From Alicyclobacillus fastidiosus (lineage in GTDB: Bacteria > Bacillota > Bacilli > Alicyclobacillales > Alicyclobacillaceae): a stretch of 64,000 nt of DNA. Under the pieces are notes generated by a model, which saw only the letters and a list, made by a program, of their open reading frames with translations, did not search any database and was not told the origin of the DNA. A program made the translations under genes and the position numbers. Positions 49,144-57,761 of the stretch are shown one piece after another (within the stretch, counting starts at the first letter, position 1; each line of letters opens with the position of its first letter). The stretch spans positions 4,330,501 to 4,394,500 of the forward strand of contig NZ_CP104067.1 of assembly GCF_026651875.1 (NCBI RefSeq), in the 5' to 3' direction.

Positions 49144-49188
49144 CAAAAAGCCACCCGATGCGCATGCGACCACGTCGCGCACCGGGTG
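49144..49188 (-). terminator. Terminator of folE
   Basis: CACCCG (49152-49157) pairs with CGGGTG (49183-49188), and ATGCGC with GCGCAC inside. The minus strand continues with GGCTTTTTG. Confidence 0.75.
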
Positions 49189-49242
49189 ACCCTATTCACA
49201 CCATCTGTTCATTTCGGCTCGGGCTTACGACCGTTGGCGGCT

Positions 49243-49878
49243 TCAGCGATACCGAACCATTTGAAGGACTTCCTCGCGCAATCGCAAGTCCGTTTCATAG
49301 CGACCGCGAGCGGCCAGTGTCATCGTTTTGCTTCCCGGCTTCCTTATGCCCCGCATGTTCATGCACAAGTGCTCCGCATCCACGACCACCATCACGCCCT
49401 GTGCACCAAGCTCCTTTGCCAAGACATCGGCTATCTCGTTGGTCATGCGCTCTTGCACCTGCGGGCGCTTGGCCACCGTATCCACGAGCCGAGCGAGTTT
49501 TGACAACCCGGTCACGACGTTGTCGCTCGGAAGATAGGCGACATGAGCCGTTCCAAAAAACGGTAACAGATGGTGCTCACACATCGAATAGAATGGAATA
49601 TCGCGTACAAAGACCATCTCACCGTGCTCTACGTGAAATCGAGCGCTGAGTTCCTCTTTCGGATCCCGATGCAGGCCCGCAAAGATCTCCTGGTACATTC
49701 TTGCGACACGAGACGGTGTATCCAATAAGCCCTCGCGATTCGGATCTTCCCCGACCGCTGTCAAAATCATGCGGACAGCTTCTTCAATCTTCTCTAGGTC
49801 CATTGTACGCGCGGGTTCGATGGTTGTATCGTCGAAATCGGTAGCCACAGCATGTGGATGAATACGTGTAGAAGTCAA
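49243..49878 (-). CDS. folE: GTP cyclohydrolase I (FolE1)
   Basis: First enzyme of folate synthesis, converting GTP to dihydroneopterin triphosphate. 211 residues from TTG at 49878, chosen because AGGAGG is 7 bases upstream and lies inside the longer GTG-initiated frame (49926). Zinc ligands are in [12 protein letters not shown] and [20 protein letters not shown] and the [10 protein letters not shown] stretch are also diagnostic. Confidence 0.94.
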   Translation of the reverse strand: MTSTRIHPHAVATDFDDTTIEPARTMDLEKIEEAVRMILTAVGEDPNREGLLDTPSRVARMYQEIFAGLHRDPKEELSARFHVEHGEMVFVRDIPFYSMCEHHLLPFFGTAHVAYLPSDNVVTGLSKLARLVDTVAKRPQVQERMTNEIADVLAKELGAQGVMVVVDAEHLCMNMRGIRKPGSKTMTLAARGRYETDLRLREEVLQMVRYR

Positions 49879-50270
49879 ATGCGGTTCCTCCTCATACAGA
49901 CACTGTACATCGGTATCAAGTGACACACGACGAGCTCGTCCACGGATTCTCCATATTGTAACCCGTATCGTGACCCGCCTTCACACATCTTTTTGATCTG
50001 CCTTGACACCGATGAGCAACCAATGTCCGGACGGTGACCGACCAGCACTTCACCTGACCTGACCCTTGTGTTGCATTGGATGCTCGTGATTCACCATACC
50101 CTATCCTCTGGTTCTCCGCAAAGTCCCTGCGAATTTTTTCAAGCCCGTCCTGCATATAGCATGACACGCGCATTCAATGCCAACGCATAGGGTCTACAGA
50201 CTCATCAGTTCGAAAGAGACCGACGTGAATGTGCGACGTACGTCAAATCCGTCGCCAGGAGGCGTCTGCC
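49879..50270. other. Intergenic region between divergent folE and a hypothetical gene
   Basis: About 390 bp with no gene-like frame on either strand that has codon structure or a ribosome-binding site. It should hold the folE promoter and the promoter of the plus-strand gene; neither is obvious. No RNA structure was recognised. Confidence 0.4.
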
Positions 50271-50693
50271 ATGCAAGAACCAACCCCCGTTAGCGAGTCA
50301 GCTAAAGGCATTGTCGTAGCGCTCCCCGACGAATCTGTCACTGTCGCGCTCATGGGCGCCGTGGGCCCAGCGCCACGGTCGAAATGGCAACAACTTGACC
50401 CTCGAACCGTTTGGTATGAGTCCGCATTTTTCTATGACCGTCTAGACGAGTGGGTGGGTCGTTATCAGCCGGACACGTGGAGGTTTTACGAAGCGTTGCG
50501 GCTGGAGGGGGGCGTGCTGGAGGTCAGTCACGTCGTTCAATCGTGGAAACAACTCCTCGCACAGGCCGACGAGTACCACGGCACTCGACAAGGTGTCGCG
50601 CACCGTGGACTTGACGCCCGCCTGGGTTTTGATGCTAACGCGCGGTATCCGCGTCAGGCTGGCCCACAATCGATGCCGCTGTCCCGGAACTGA
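50271..50693 (+). CDS. Hypothetical protein, convergent overlap with neighbour
   Basis: 140-residue protein from ATG at 50271, with a good AGGAGG at 9 bases. It has a hydrophobic stretch SVTVALMGAVG but no membrane segment, and a region WYESAFFYDRLDEWVGRYQ rich in aromatic residues. No family recognised. The last 40 bp overlap the 3' end of the convergent gene, which is unusual; the real gene might therefore be somewhat different. Confidence 0.5.
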   Translation: MQEPTPVSESAKGIVVALPDESVTVALMGAVGPAPRSKWQQLDPRTVWYESAFFYDRLDEWVGRYQPDTWRFYEALRLEGGVLEVSHVVQSWKQLLAQADEYHGTRQGVAHRGLDARLGFDANARYPRQAGPQSMPLSRN

Positions 50694-51841
50694 ACCGTAT
50701 TGTAGAGCGCCCCCCACCCCTTTACGTGAGTGATGTCATCGCTCACAGGGCACGTGGCGTAATAGGCGATGTAGCCTTTGATGTTGCTGCCGCTCACCTC
50801 CGGTTGATTCCCCGCAATCGGAGCGATGGCCACGAAGGCAGGCAAGTTCACGGATGCGAGTTTGAACGTCGTATATTGCGACTGATTGCAGTAGAACGCC
50901 GCCTGCAAGGAAGAATTGATGGATTTGAGGCCAGCTGCCCACCCCGTGATGAAATCCTGAAACTGTTGTGCGGTAGTGGCAGGTTTATTGTAACCCTCTG
51001 GATCGAGGACGACGTAGTTCGGTCGACGCGTGCCGGGATAGGCGGTAATCTGTCTTCCGGCGTACGCGCCAGCGTCCACCCCCGCCTGATGGAACGACTC
51101 GCCACCAGCGGGCCAACTGACCGTCCAAAAGGATAGCCACCACAAGCTCGCCTGATTCGTTTGGAGCACCTGTGCGACTTTCGCGTCAGGTTTTGTAGCC
51201 AACGTGGCGGTATATGGGCTTTGCGGCATCCCTAGGGCCGTCGTGACGCCAATCCCCGGCCAGCCCTGCGCAATGGCCTTTTGTACGTCAGCTGTCGTGG
51301 AAATCGAAGCGTATACGCCAACGGAGGGAGATGACACCGTGGGCGTTTGCGGCGGTGGAGTGGTCGTCACCTTCGTCGACGTGACGTTTGGCTGTGCTCC
51401 GGAGACACAGATCTGCTGCGGCACCTCCTGCCTCGGCAACGTGCCGTAGCCCTTTGGGAATACCCCGTGGACGGCGTAATAGGCAAGCATGACGGCGAGC
51501 GTTAAACTGTCGAGCGCAGATACGCCGCCGGCATTGACGAAGTAATTGGTCTGCGCCGACGCGACACCTTGTCCATGGGCATATGTTTGAAAAGGTGTGT
51601 GCCCGCCCTGTTGCCCGACTGGATTGGCCCAGTCACAGGGGTTGTAGTACAGGGCGTACAACGCGGCTCCCCCCACTGCTATCACGACATTCCCACCAGC
51701 GGAGACAAGGCGCCACGCGTTTTGAAAGTTCCCTGTACAGTTGCTTTGTGAAATGCCACAGACGTCGGCGGCGGCCTCACACTTCAAGAGGTCCCCCGGC
51801 GTCGCGGCATACAAATAGACGTGATTGGGGCTCACAGTCAT
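50654..51841 (-). CDS. Two-domain protein with a glycoside-hydrolase-like C-terminal domain
   Basis: 395-residue protein. The first ~135 residues form a domain of unknown family, with several Cys (CEAAADVCGISQSNC, YNPCDW). A Thr/Pro-rich linker follows (residues ~150-175, TTTPPPQTPT). The C-terminal ~220 residues read like a TIM-barrel glycoside-hydrolase-like domain, with GVYASIST, YVVLDPEGYN (candidate acid) and FITGWAAGLK. No secretion signal is seen. A cell-wall or spore-envelope function is suggested by the linker and fold but not proven; the symbol is left empty. Confidence 0.7.
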   Translation of the reverse strand: MTVSPNHVYLYAATPGDLLKCEAAADVCGISQSNCTGNFQNAWRLVSAGGNVVIAVGGAALYALYYNPCDWANPVGQQGGHTPFQTYAHGQGVASAQTNYFVNAGGVSALDSLTLAVMLAYYAVHGVFPKGYGTLPRQEVPQQICVSGAQPNVTSTKVTTTPPPQTPTVSSPSVGVYASISTTADVQKAIAQGWPGIGVTTALGMPQSPYTATLATKPDAKVAQVLQTNQASLWWLSFWTVSWPAGGESFHQAGVDAGAYAGRQITAYPGTRRPNYVVLDPEGYNKPATTAQQFQDFITGWAAGLKSINSSLQAAFYCNQSQYTTFKLASVNLPAFVAIAPIAGNQPEVSGSNIKGYIAYYATCPVSDDITHVKGWGALYNTVQFRDSGIDCGPA

Positions 51842-51992
51842 TCCTTACACACTCCCTCTCTTTCGCCTGTGGGCAAGCACCCGCTCAACCAGGAACAACC
51901 GAGCATTTAATACAGAGGTAGGTATTGTCACGCAATACCACTCTATGCAGGCAGACACGGTGTGCATGTAGGCTCCACAGGAGGCGATTGAC

Positions 51993-52658
51993 ATGCAATT
52001 TATGGCTATGGGCGATTCCATCACATACGGGGACGGGGCTACTCGCCCCTGGTTCGCCTATCCATTTGTATTAGCGCGAATGATTCGACAGACCCGCCAC
52101 GACGAGAAGATCTGTGCGCAAGTGCTGGCTGCACCGGGCTGGAACAGCGCGACGCTGTACGCTGCGGCACAGGCGATGGGGCCAGTGCCGCTACACAATA
52201 AGCGGGCAGTGGTCATCTGGGTAGGTGGCGATGACTTGGCCTACGCGGGACTGGCCGCGGCCGAAGGCGCACACAATCCGATGCGCGCGGTTACTTCTTC
52301 GCTGAAGCGATATGGAATCGATCTAGCGGCGCTCGTTCGCTTCGTTCGCTCTTCCACCACAGCCCCCATTTTTCTGTGCACGCAGTACAATCCGTTTCCC
52401 AATAGCCAACTCGCCGTCAAAGGAATTGCGGGACTCAACGCCGTGACAGAGGAGGTCGCCGCCCGCACCGGCGCCGTCTGTGTCCCCTCAGCAGGATGGT
52501 TCGCGGGCAGGGAACGGGCGCTCATTGCGGGGTATCGCACAGGGACGCTCGCGGACGCACGACTGCCATCTCCACTCCCCATCCACCCAAACAACGCCGG
52601 GCACCGCGTCATCGCCGAAGGACTCTACGGCGCCATTGCACCAAACTTCCGCGTCTGA
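51993..52658 (+). CDS. SGNH/GDSL-family hydrolase
   Basis: 221-residue esterase/lipase-like hydrolase. Block I is MAMGDSITYGDG with the nucleophilic Ser. Block III, normally GxND, reads VGGDD, so the oxyanion-hole Asn is replaced by Asp. Block V is LPIHPNNAGH with the catalytic His. GGAGG precedes the ATG. It probably cleaves an ester or acetyl group; the substrate is unknown. It ends 51 bp before the sigK start and is transcribed in the same direction. Confidence 0.85.
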   Translation: MQFMAMGDSITYGDGATRPWFAYPFVLARMIRQTRHDEKICAQVLAAPGWNSATLYAAAQAMGPVPLHNKRAVVIWVGGDDLAYAGLAAAEGAHNPMRAVTSSLKRYGIDLAALVRFVRSSTTAPIFLCTQYNPFPNSQLAVKGIAGLNAVTEEVAARTGAVCVPSAGWFAGRERALIAGYRTGTLADARLPSPLPIHPNNAGHRVIAEGLYGAIAPNFRV

Positions 52659-52709
52659 CATAGGCTAGGGCACCGTGTGTAGGTGAAGTCTGTCGGAGGT
52701 GAACGCGGA

Positions 52710-52904
52710 TTGTTGTCACTCGCCCTAGCCGCAGCGATGATGCGGGACATCGTCCTGGTCACCGGGTTTGTCAATCAATCGTTTCCACAACCGCTCGATA
52801 AAGAGGAAGAGCAGGCGTGCTTTGAACGCTGGCGCAAACACCAAGACAAAGCTGCACATGATTTGCTCGTCGAACACAATTTGCGCCTCGTTGCACACGT
52901 CGCC
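52710..52904 (+). CDS. sigK: sigK part 1: N-terminal segment of pro-sigma-K
   Basis: First 65 codons of the mother-cell sporulation sigma factor sigma-K. The TTG start at 52710 has GGAGGTGA seven bases upstream. The N-terminus (LSLALAAAMMRDIVLVTGFV) is a hydrophobic pro-sequence resembling that removed by SpoIVFB in B. subtilis, followed by the conserved FPQPL, EEHNLRLVAHV-type region (here LVEHNLRLVAHVA). Without rearrangement, the frame runs on into element 1 and stops at 52955, giving a truncated product. Joined at AA 52905-52906 to 55485-55486 it continues in frame as [22 protein letters not shown], matching sigma-K. Upstream promoter (expected sigma-E) was not convincingly found. Confidence 0.93.
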
Positions 52905-52930
52905 AACGTGTTTGCGACGCCGTCACACGA
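52896..52930. other. Left attachment site of element 1 (attL1)
   Basis: Host half CACGTCGCC meets the shared AA (52905-52906). On the element side, ACGCCGTCAC (52917-52926, within 52917-52930) is 10 bp away. Its reverse complement GTGACGGCGT resembles GTGATGGTGT found 10 bp from the core at attR1. Confidence 0.8.
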
Positions 52931-52932
52931 TT

Positions 52933-54492
52933 TCAGGAGCTGGTCGAAGTGGTGACGATCCCTCGAATCGCAACCGCAACCGAATCCCCCGTCGCGTCGA
53001 GGAGGCACTCATCGACGAGATCGCAAATGATTTGTCTTCGAACGGCGAAGGGAATCGCTCCCCCCTGCACGTCCATGAGGCAATCGTGCAACGCCTGCAT
53101 GTCGGATTGCCAGTCTGCCTCCGACCGCCGCTTCACTTCCTGCAGGCGCTCGAGTTGACCAGCAATCTGCTCGCCTTGACGGCGTGCGACGCCCAACTGC
53201 TGCGTGTAGTCGTCCTTCGACAGGTCGCCGGTAAGGTACAGATTTCGCAGCCTCTCTTGTCTCTGCACGATCCGCTCGCTTTGCTCCTCGAACAGACGCA
53301 GTTCATCGTGCAGGCGCCGCGACTGTACGCTGGCGGAATCTGCAGCCAGTTGTGCCCACTCCCGCGAATGGAACAGGCGATGAACGACTTCGCGAAAGAC
53401 GGCGCGCTCGATGTCCTCCGCTCGAATCGCGCGACAGCCGTGAGCGCATTGACGCGGCTCACCTTTGTGCTCGGGGGGCCTTCGGTACATTCGCGTGGTG
53501 TTTGCCCCCTGCTTTTTAGATGCCGCCGCATACCAAACCCGGTGACACACCCGACAGCGCAGTTTACCTTGGAGCAGGTGTTCGTGCGAGTTGCGTTGGC
53601 ACCCCTGCCTCTTCGCAGCTTGACGCCGCAACGCCGCGCGCCGAAACGTCTCGTCGTCGACGATGCGCGGAACAGTATAGGAGATCCATTCGGCTCCCGG
53701 GTGCCACCCCGTCACACGCCTGACGCGCTTGCGCCCTCTGGCAGTCGCCAAGGGTGCCTTGGCAGTCTTTCGCCGGTTATACGTGTAGCGGCCGATGTAC
53801 ATCTCATTCTGTAAAATGTGGGCGATGGTGGCGTGGCTCCAGCACAGCGACTTGCGAGTCTTTGTGGGGGCGCCTAATTCGTCGAGCCGCTTGGCGATAT
53901 CCCGCATGCTGAGGCGCTCCTCCACATACCAGTCGAAGATCAGCCGAACGAATGCGGCCTCCTCCTCGTCGACCAGAAATTGACCGGATTCGTACTTGTA
54001 GCCATAGGGATCGATGCCCATCGGCATCATCTGACCTTCACGCGCCGCTCGAAGCTTACCGGAGAGTGTTCGCCTCCGAATTTGCCGAAGTTCGTATTCC
54101 GCGATACTACTGATGATGTTGAACAAGAGGTTGGCTTCATCCGACTGGTCCCAATCGGGGACGTCGACAAACACGATTTGCACGTCATGTTGCTTGAGCT
54201 GGCGCACGATGATCGCCTTGTCGGCGACATTGCGCGATAACCGGTCGGGGTGTTTGACGATGACGTGCGTCAGTTTCCCCTGCGTGGCGTCATCGAGGAG
54301 GCGTGTGAGCTCTGGCCGGTCCATGTCCTCGCCGGAGGCGCCCGCTTCCCGGTACACTTCGATATCGCGCTGCGCCAAACCCAGTGTGTTCGCCTGTTGC
54401 AGACACTGCTCTAGCTGCACGTCGAGACTATGGCCGTCCGCCGCTTGAGCCCCTGTCGAGACGCGGATGTAGATGGCCGTTCGCTTGAGCAT
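52933..54492 (-). CDS. Large serine recombinase of element 1
   Basis: 519-residue site-specific recombinase, the probable excision enzyme for element 1 (functional counterpart of SpoIVCA). ATG at 54492 has GGGGAGGG at 7 bases. The resolvase domain (residues ~3-145) has the nucleophile Ser12 in IYIRVST and the conserved Arg in DRLSRNV. A recombinase domain (~160-290) is followed by a zinc ribbon (CRVC ... CAHGC) and a coiled coil (~380-460). It is transcribed opposite to sigK, its stop lies just inside the left attachment site, and its 3' end overlaps the spurious tail of sigK part 1. It is only distantly similar to the recombinase of element 2. Confidence 0.9.
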   Translation of the reverse strand: MLKRTAIYIRVSTGAQAADGHSLDVQLEQCLQQANTLGLAQRDIEVYREAGASGEDMDRPELTRLLDDATQGKLTHVIVKHPDRLSRNVADKAIIVRQLKQHDVQIVFVDVPDWDQSDEANLLFNIISSIAEYELRQIRRRTLSGKLRAAREGQMMPMGIDPYGYKYESGQFLVDEEEAAFVRLIFDWYVEERLSMRDIAKRLDELGAPTKTRKSLCWSHATIAHILQNEMYIGRYTYNRRKTAKAPLATARGRKRVRRVTGWHPGAEWISYTVPRIVDDETFRRAALRRQAAKRQGCQRNSHEHLLQGKLRCRVCHRVWYAAASKKQGANTTRMYRRPPEHKGEPRQCAHGCRAIRAEDIERAVFREVVHRLFHSREWAQLAADSASVQSRRLHDELRLFEEQSERIVQRQERLRNLYLTGDLSKDDYTQQLGVARRQGEQIAGQLERLQEVKRRSEADWQSDMQALHDCLMDVQGGAIPFAVRRQIICDLVDECLLDATGDSVAVAIRGIVTTSTSS

Positions 54493-54631
54493 GGGCGTCC
54501 CTCCCCGGCTCATCTCCACGAGGAGACTGTGAATAGAGAAAGTACAATCGCCGTTGTACGGCTTGAATGGCTTGGATGAGGTGCGGCTCACTGTTCATTT
54601 GCGCCGCTGTGGCGGGCTCAAAATGAACAAA

Positions 54632-54709
54632 AATCGGTCGATCCGTCGGAAATCCCCCCTCACGATGTTGATATGCAAAAGGGGGATTGTCCTAGACGGA
54701 TGACCGATT
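54632..54709. repeat. Long near-perfect inverted repeat in element 1
   Basis: AATCGGTC (54632-54639), ATCCGTC (54641-54647), GGA and AATCCCCC (54651-54658) pair with GGGGGATT (54681-54688), TCC, GACGGAT (54695-54701) and GACCGATT (54702-54709). The stem of about 26 bp has only small bulges and a loop of about 22 bases. It lies between the DedA stop and the recombinase start, both on the minus strand, and could terminate dedA transcription or limit read-through into the recombinase gene. Confidence 0.75.
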
Positions 54710-54759
54710 CGGTGATGCGCGTACACCGGGGCTGGTATCTAGTGCCGCTATGATTGTGG

Positions 54760-55425
54760 TTAGTCGTCTTGATCTGTGTGACCCAACTCGTCTGTCGCGC
54801 TGAGCTCGCCCGCTTTTGGCGAAGACATCGCCAGTTCCCGCTCGCGTCGCCGACCGCGGATTTTGTGGTAGACAAAGGCTGCCACGAGAAGGCACGCGAC
54901 GATGATGGCCACGACCATGTGACGATGGATAAACGGCCAAAACCTGCTCACGAGTGCACCGATATAGTGACCGGCGATAATGAACGCACCCGACCACACG
55001 ATGGCGCTCAGTGCATTGACTGGCCAAAAGATCCAGAATCGCATACGGTTGATCCCCGCCAGGTACGGGACGAGAATTCGAATTCCCGCGATAAACTTGG
55101 CGATGACGAGGACCGCGTATTCATATCGCTGAAAGTGTTCGTTCGCCTTGTCGAGGCGGGCGGGCGTAATGCCGATGTACTTACCGAAATACAATACGAT
55201 CGGACGACCAAGATAGCGACCTATGCCGTAGGCGATGGTCGATCCCACGATATTTCCCAACGCGCCCGCAGCCCAGAGTGGAACCAACCGGAAAACTCCA
55301 TGTGTCCATTCGATCCCTGACAACGTCAACGTGGTTTCCGCTGGGAAAGGAAAGCCAATCGCTTCGATGAAGGTGATGAGAAACACGCCAAAATACCCGA
55401 ACTGATGAATCAAATGTTGAATCAA
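54760..55425 (-). CDS. DedA-family membrane protein (cargo of element 1)
   Basis: 221-residue integral membrane protein of the DedA/SNARE-associated (VTT) family, thought to act as lipid or undecaprenyl-phosphate flippases. It has [23 protein letters not shown] near the N-terminus (conserved Glu and Pro), [18 protein letters not shown], and [18 protein letters not shown] with the conserved Arg. The C-terminal tail is hydrophilic. It is carried inside the element and would be lost from the mother cell on excision. Confidence 0.88.
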   Translation of the reverse strand: MIQHLIHQFGYFGVFLITFIEAIGFPFPAETTLTLSGIEWTHGVFRLVPLWAAGALGNIVGSTIAYGIGRYLGRPIVLYFGKYIGITPARLDKANEHFQRYEYAVLVIAKFIAGIRILVPYLAGINRMRFWIFWPVNALSAIVWSGAFIIAGHYIGALVSRFWPFIHRHMVVAIIVACLLVAAFVYHKIRGRRRERELAMSSPKAGELSATDELGHTDQDD

Positions 55426-55460
55426 GGCCCATTGTTCTCCTTAGCGCAGACTTCAAACGG

Positions 55461-55495
55461 TGTAGTGATGGTGTATGTGACATGAAGAAGTTTGA
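55461..55495. other. Right attachment site of element 1 (attR1)
   Basis: GTGATGGTGT (55465-55474) is 10 bp before the shared AA (55485-55486), after which sigK resumes as AAGAAGTTTGAT. Confidence 0.8.
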
Positions 55496-55712
55496 TTCAT
55501 CTGGCATTGACCAGGATGATTTGATCTCCATTGGAACCGTCGGTCTGATTAAAGCCGTCGACACGTATCAGCCAACCAAAGGGACAAAATTTGCTACCTA
55601 CGCAGCGAGATGTATCCAGAACGAGATCCTTATGCAGCTTCGTGCACAGCGGAAAACGCGAAAAGACGTGTCTCTATACAGTCCAATCGGTACAGACAAA
55701 GAAGGCAATGAA
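55485..55712 (+). CDS. sigK: sigK part 2: central segment of sigma-K
   Basis: 76 codons covering sigma region 2. Starts [20 protein letters not shown] and includes [20 protein letters not shown] and [17 protein letters not shown], all close to sigma-K of Bacillus. An in-frame ATG at 55482 belongs to element 1, not to the assembled gene. In the unrearranged DNA the frame leaves sigma-K sequence after GNE and stops at 55802 inside element 2. Joined to part 3 at TGAA it continues GNE-ITISDIL, matching GNEISLIDVL of B. subtilis. Confidence 0.93.
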
Positions 55713-55734
55713 TCAAGCGCTACACGATGTCTGT
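55705..55734. other. Left attachment site of element 2 (attL2)
   Basis: GGCAATGAA with the shared TGAA (55709-55712). ACACGATGTCTGT (55722-55734) begins 9 bp after the core; its reverse complement ACAGACATCGTGT pairs with ACAGACAACGCGT at attR2 (11 of 13 identical). Confidence 0.85.
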
Positions 55735-55802
55735 ATCGCATCAAGCCACTGTACTTGATTATCCCCGATGTTTTGGACAACCACAATAAATTATTTACAT
55801 AG

Positions 55803-56198
55803 ACGCTGAATCGTCTCGATTCACCGCGAGAAGCCTACGCCGATGTGGGCGGACCAAATCCTCTGTATCTCGTCCGACACCCGTCCGTTGCTCTCCGTGA
55901 ATACCTTGATTATGCTGTATCAAGCCTGTGGGACCTAACTTATTCCCACTACCACCCTCACTCTGCGAAGCGATACAGTCCCACAGGCGGATACATATCC
56001 CCATTCCTCCGCCACGCGATTGACCCGCGCTTAGCAACTACCAGCTTGGACAATACAACTTCGGATCAAGCACTGTACTGGATTCCACAGTCCACCGCCG
56101 TGTATGCTACATGAGCGAGACATCATTCCTGGACAAAACGACAGGACCTACAAAAATTCACATTTCGTAGTCATCGCTGCCTAGAGGAGACTTATACC
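55803..56198. other. Leader region of element 2 with a 10-bp inverted repeat
   Basis: No convincing gene; an 89-codon frame (55845-56114) has no ribosome-binding site or family. CCTGTGGGAC (55924-55933) and GTCCCACAGG (55977-55986) form a perfect inverted repeat spaced by 43 bp, possibly an operator or transcript hairpin upstream of the MFS gene. AGAGGAGA at the right end is the MFS ribosome-binding site. Confidence 0.5.
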
Positions 56199-57761
56199 GT
56201 GCGAATACCGAAACATTGGTTCGTGGTCATGGCGCTAGCCCTATCTGTCGGCCCAAATTTACTTATTATGTCAGGGTTTATGCAAATTCAAGCAATCATC
56301 CAAAACTCCCTGAACTCCAGTAGCTACTCGACAATGTGGATCTCCATTATTGCAAATGTTGCGTTTGCCGTATTTATCCCCATGGGCCCCATCATCGCGC
56401 ATCGGCTTGGCCCGCGACAGAGCTTTTGTTGCGCCGTGATCGTGGCGGCGTGTACGTTCTTCCTGTCCGCAGTGTCAGCAAACTTGTTTGTACTTGGCAT
56501 AAGCCGTGCAATCGAAGGTGCGTTGACGGGTACACAACTGATGGTCCTCATTCCGCTGCTCTTCATGTCGTATCCAGCGGAACGGCGCAACCGGGTACTC
56601 GGGCTGGTGCTTGCGACATTGTTCGGCTCAGTGTCACTTGGCGCCGTCTTGGGGTCTATCTCGCAGGAGCAGGACGCCTGGCGTTGGCTGTTCTACGTGT
56701 GCGCGATTTGTTCCCTCGTCGCCCTGCTGGCTCAAAGAGGCATTCCACGCCATATGTTTGCCGCGCCGAGCGAGCCTTCAAAAGAGACTCCCAAACACCG
56801 ATTCGATACACTCGGTGTGCTCTTGTTGTTCATGCTCGGCATCTCCACCGTGATTGCACTTGGGAACGTGCTTCCGGACGGAGTCTCCTCCCCACTCGTG
56901 TACATACCAGCCGCAACCTCAATCGTGTTGCTGCTGTCGTTTGTCGTCGTCGAACTCTCTGTGCCAAATCCAATTCTGAATTTCAAGCTCCTGAAATCCC
57001 GTCGCTCGATGATGGGGGCCGTGATGGCCATTGTCTCCAACTTGCTCATGCTCGTGGCGATGTCTGGATTGGGATTTGAAATGAAGATCGTCGGGAACAT
57101 ACCGAGCAACGCTTTGCCCACGGTGTACTGTGGACTCGTGGTAAGCGTCGCCGTCGCGTGTGTGTTGGCGGCCAGCTTGTTCGACCGAATCGGAGCCGGG
57201 CCACTCGTCCTCGCCGGGTCGGCGTGTATCTTGTGGGCGTCCTATCGACTGATGGTTCTCGGGTCGAGTGCGCCACTGGACGAGTTGCGGATATTATTGG
57301 TGATTCTTGCAAGTGGCGTCGGGCTCAATTTTGTCGTGGGATTGGTGACCTGCGCCCTTGGCGGGCCGTTAAATCAGCTCCCAAGAACCATGAGCGTCGT
57401 TCAGTTCCTCCGCGTCCTCTTCTACTCGACCATCGCGCCGATCTCACAATGGTTTTTAAACGAGTCAACCGCCACCAACATGGCCAGGGATAGTTGGGGA
57501 ATCAGCGCGACAAATCCAGCGACACTGGCACGTCTGAACTCGCTTGTCGAGGCTTACGCTTTTGCCGGCCATTCGGAGTCGACTGCCAAACAGCTGGCCA
57601 TGAACGTCGTCGCGAGTCGCCTACAAAGCCGCGCGGCGTTGTCCTCGACCCACCACATCTTTTTCATCGCGTTTGTGGCCAGTGCCTGTCTTGTCGTCCT
57701 CTCCTGTGCTCTATTATGCATGGGCAAGGGACCGTCCATCTCCCATAAAGGGAAGCATTAG
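56199..57761 (+). CDS. MFS transporter (cargo of element 2)
   Basis: 520-residue membrane protein with about 14 predicted helices, DHA2-like in organisation. GTG start with AGGAG at 8 bases. Contains RLGPRQSFCCAVIVAACTF (motif A-like, with a degenerate GRR), GISRAIEGALTGTQLMVLIPL and QDAWRWLFYVCAICSL (motif between TM5 and TM6). The C-terminus is basic. Substrate unknown. It resembles, distantly, the DHA2 exporter at 32.3 kb but is not a recent duplicate. It would be deleted from the mother cell on excision. Confidence 0.85.
   Translation: MRIPKHWFVVMALALSVGPNLLIMSGFMQIQAIIQNSLNSSSYSTMWISIIANVAFAVFIPMGPIIAHRLGPRQSFCCAVIVAACTFFLSAVSANLFVLGISRAIEGALTGTQLMVLIPLLFMSYPAERRNRVLGLVLATLFGSVSLGAVLGSISQEQDAWRWLFYVCAICSLVALLAQRGIPRHMFAAPSEPSKETPKHRFDTLGVLLLFMLGISTVIALGNVLPDGVSSPLVYIPAATSIVLLLSFVVVELSVPNPILNFKLLKSRRSMMGAVMAIVSNLLMLVAMSGLGFEMKIVGNIPSNALPTVYCGLVVSVAVACVLAASLFDRIGAGPLVLAGSACILWASYRLMVLGSSAPLDELRILLVILASGVGLNFVVGLVTCALGGPLNQLPRTMSVVQFLRVLFYSTIAPISQWFLNESTATNMARDSWGISATNPATLARLNSLVEAYAFAGHSESTAKQLAMNVVASRLQSRAALSSTHHIFFIAFVASACLVVLSCALLCMGKGPSISHKGKH

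Larger units (their letters stand above)
52905..55484. mobile_element. sigK intervening element 1 (about 2.58 kb)
   Basis: Lies inside sigK between codons for ...LVAHVA and KKFDSSG.... The ends share only AA, at 52905-52906 and 55485-55486. Excision of 2580 bp restores the reading frame. Contents are a large serine recombinase (minus strand, ending 27 bp from the left end), a long hairpin and a DedA membrane protein gene. Imperfect inverted repeats 10 bp on each side of the shared AA become symmetric when the element's ends are joined. Excision in the mother cell is inferred from the sigK context and from the skin elements of other spore formers. Confidence 0.88.

Noticed and set aside
52650..52710. 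Sigma-E promoter upstream of sigK
   Set aside because: ACATAGGCT could be a -10, but no -35 at proper spacing was found; left unannotated.
52768..53814. Plus-strand 348-codon frame starting in sigK part 1
   Set aside because: Out of frame with sigK and antisense to the element 1 recombinase.
55845..56114. 89-codon plus-strand frame in the element 2 leader
   Set aside because: No ribosome-binding site, odd composition, and it covers the inverted repeat; probably not coding.
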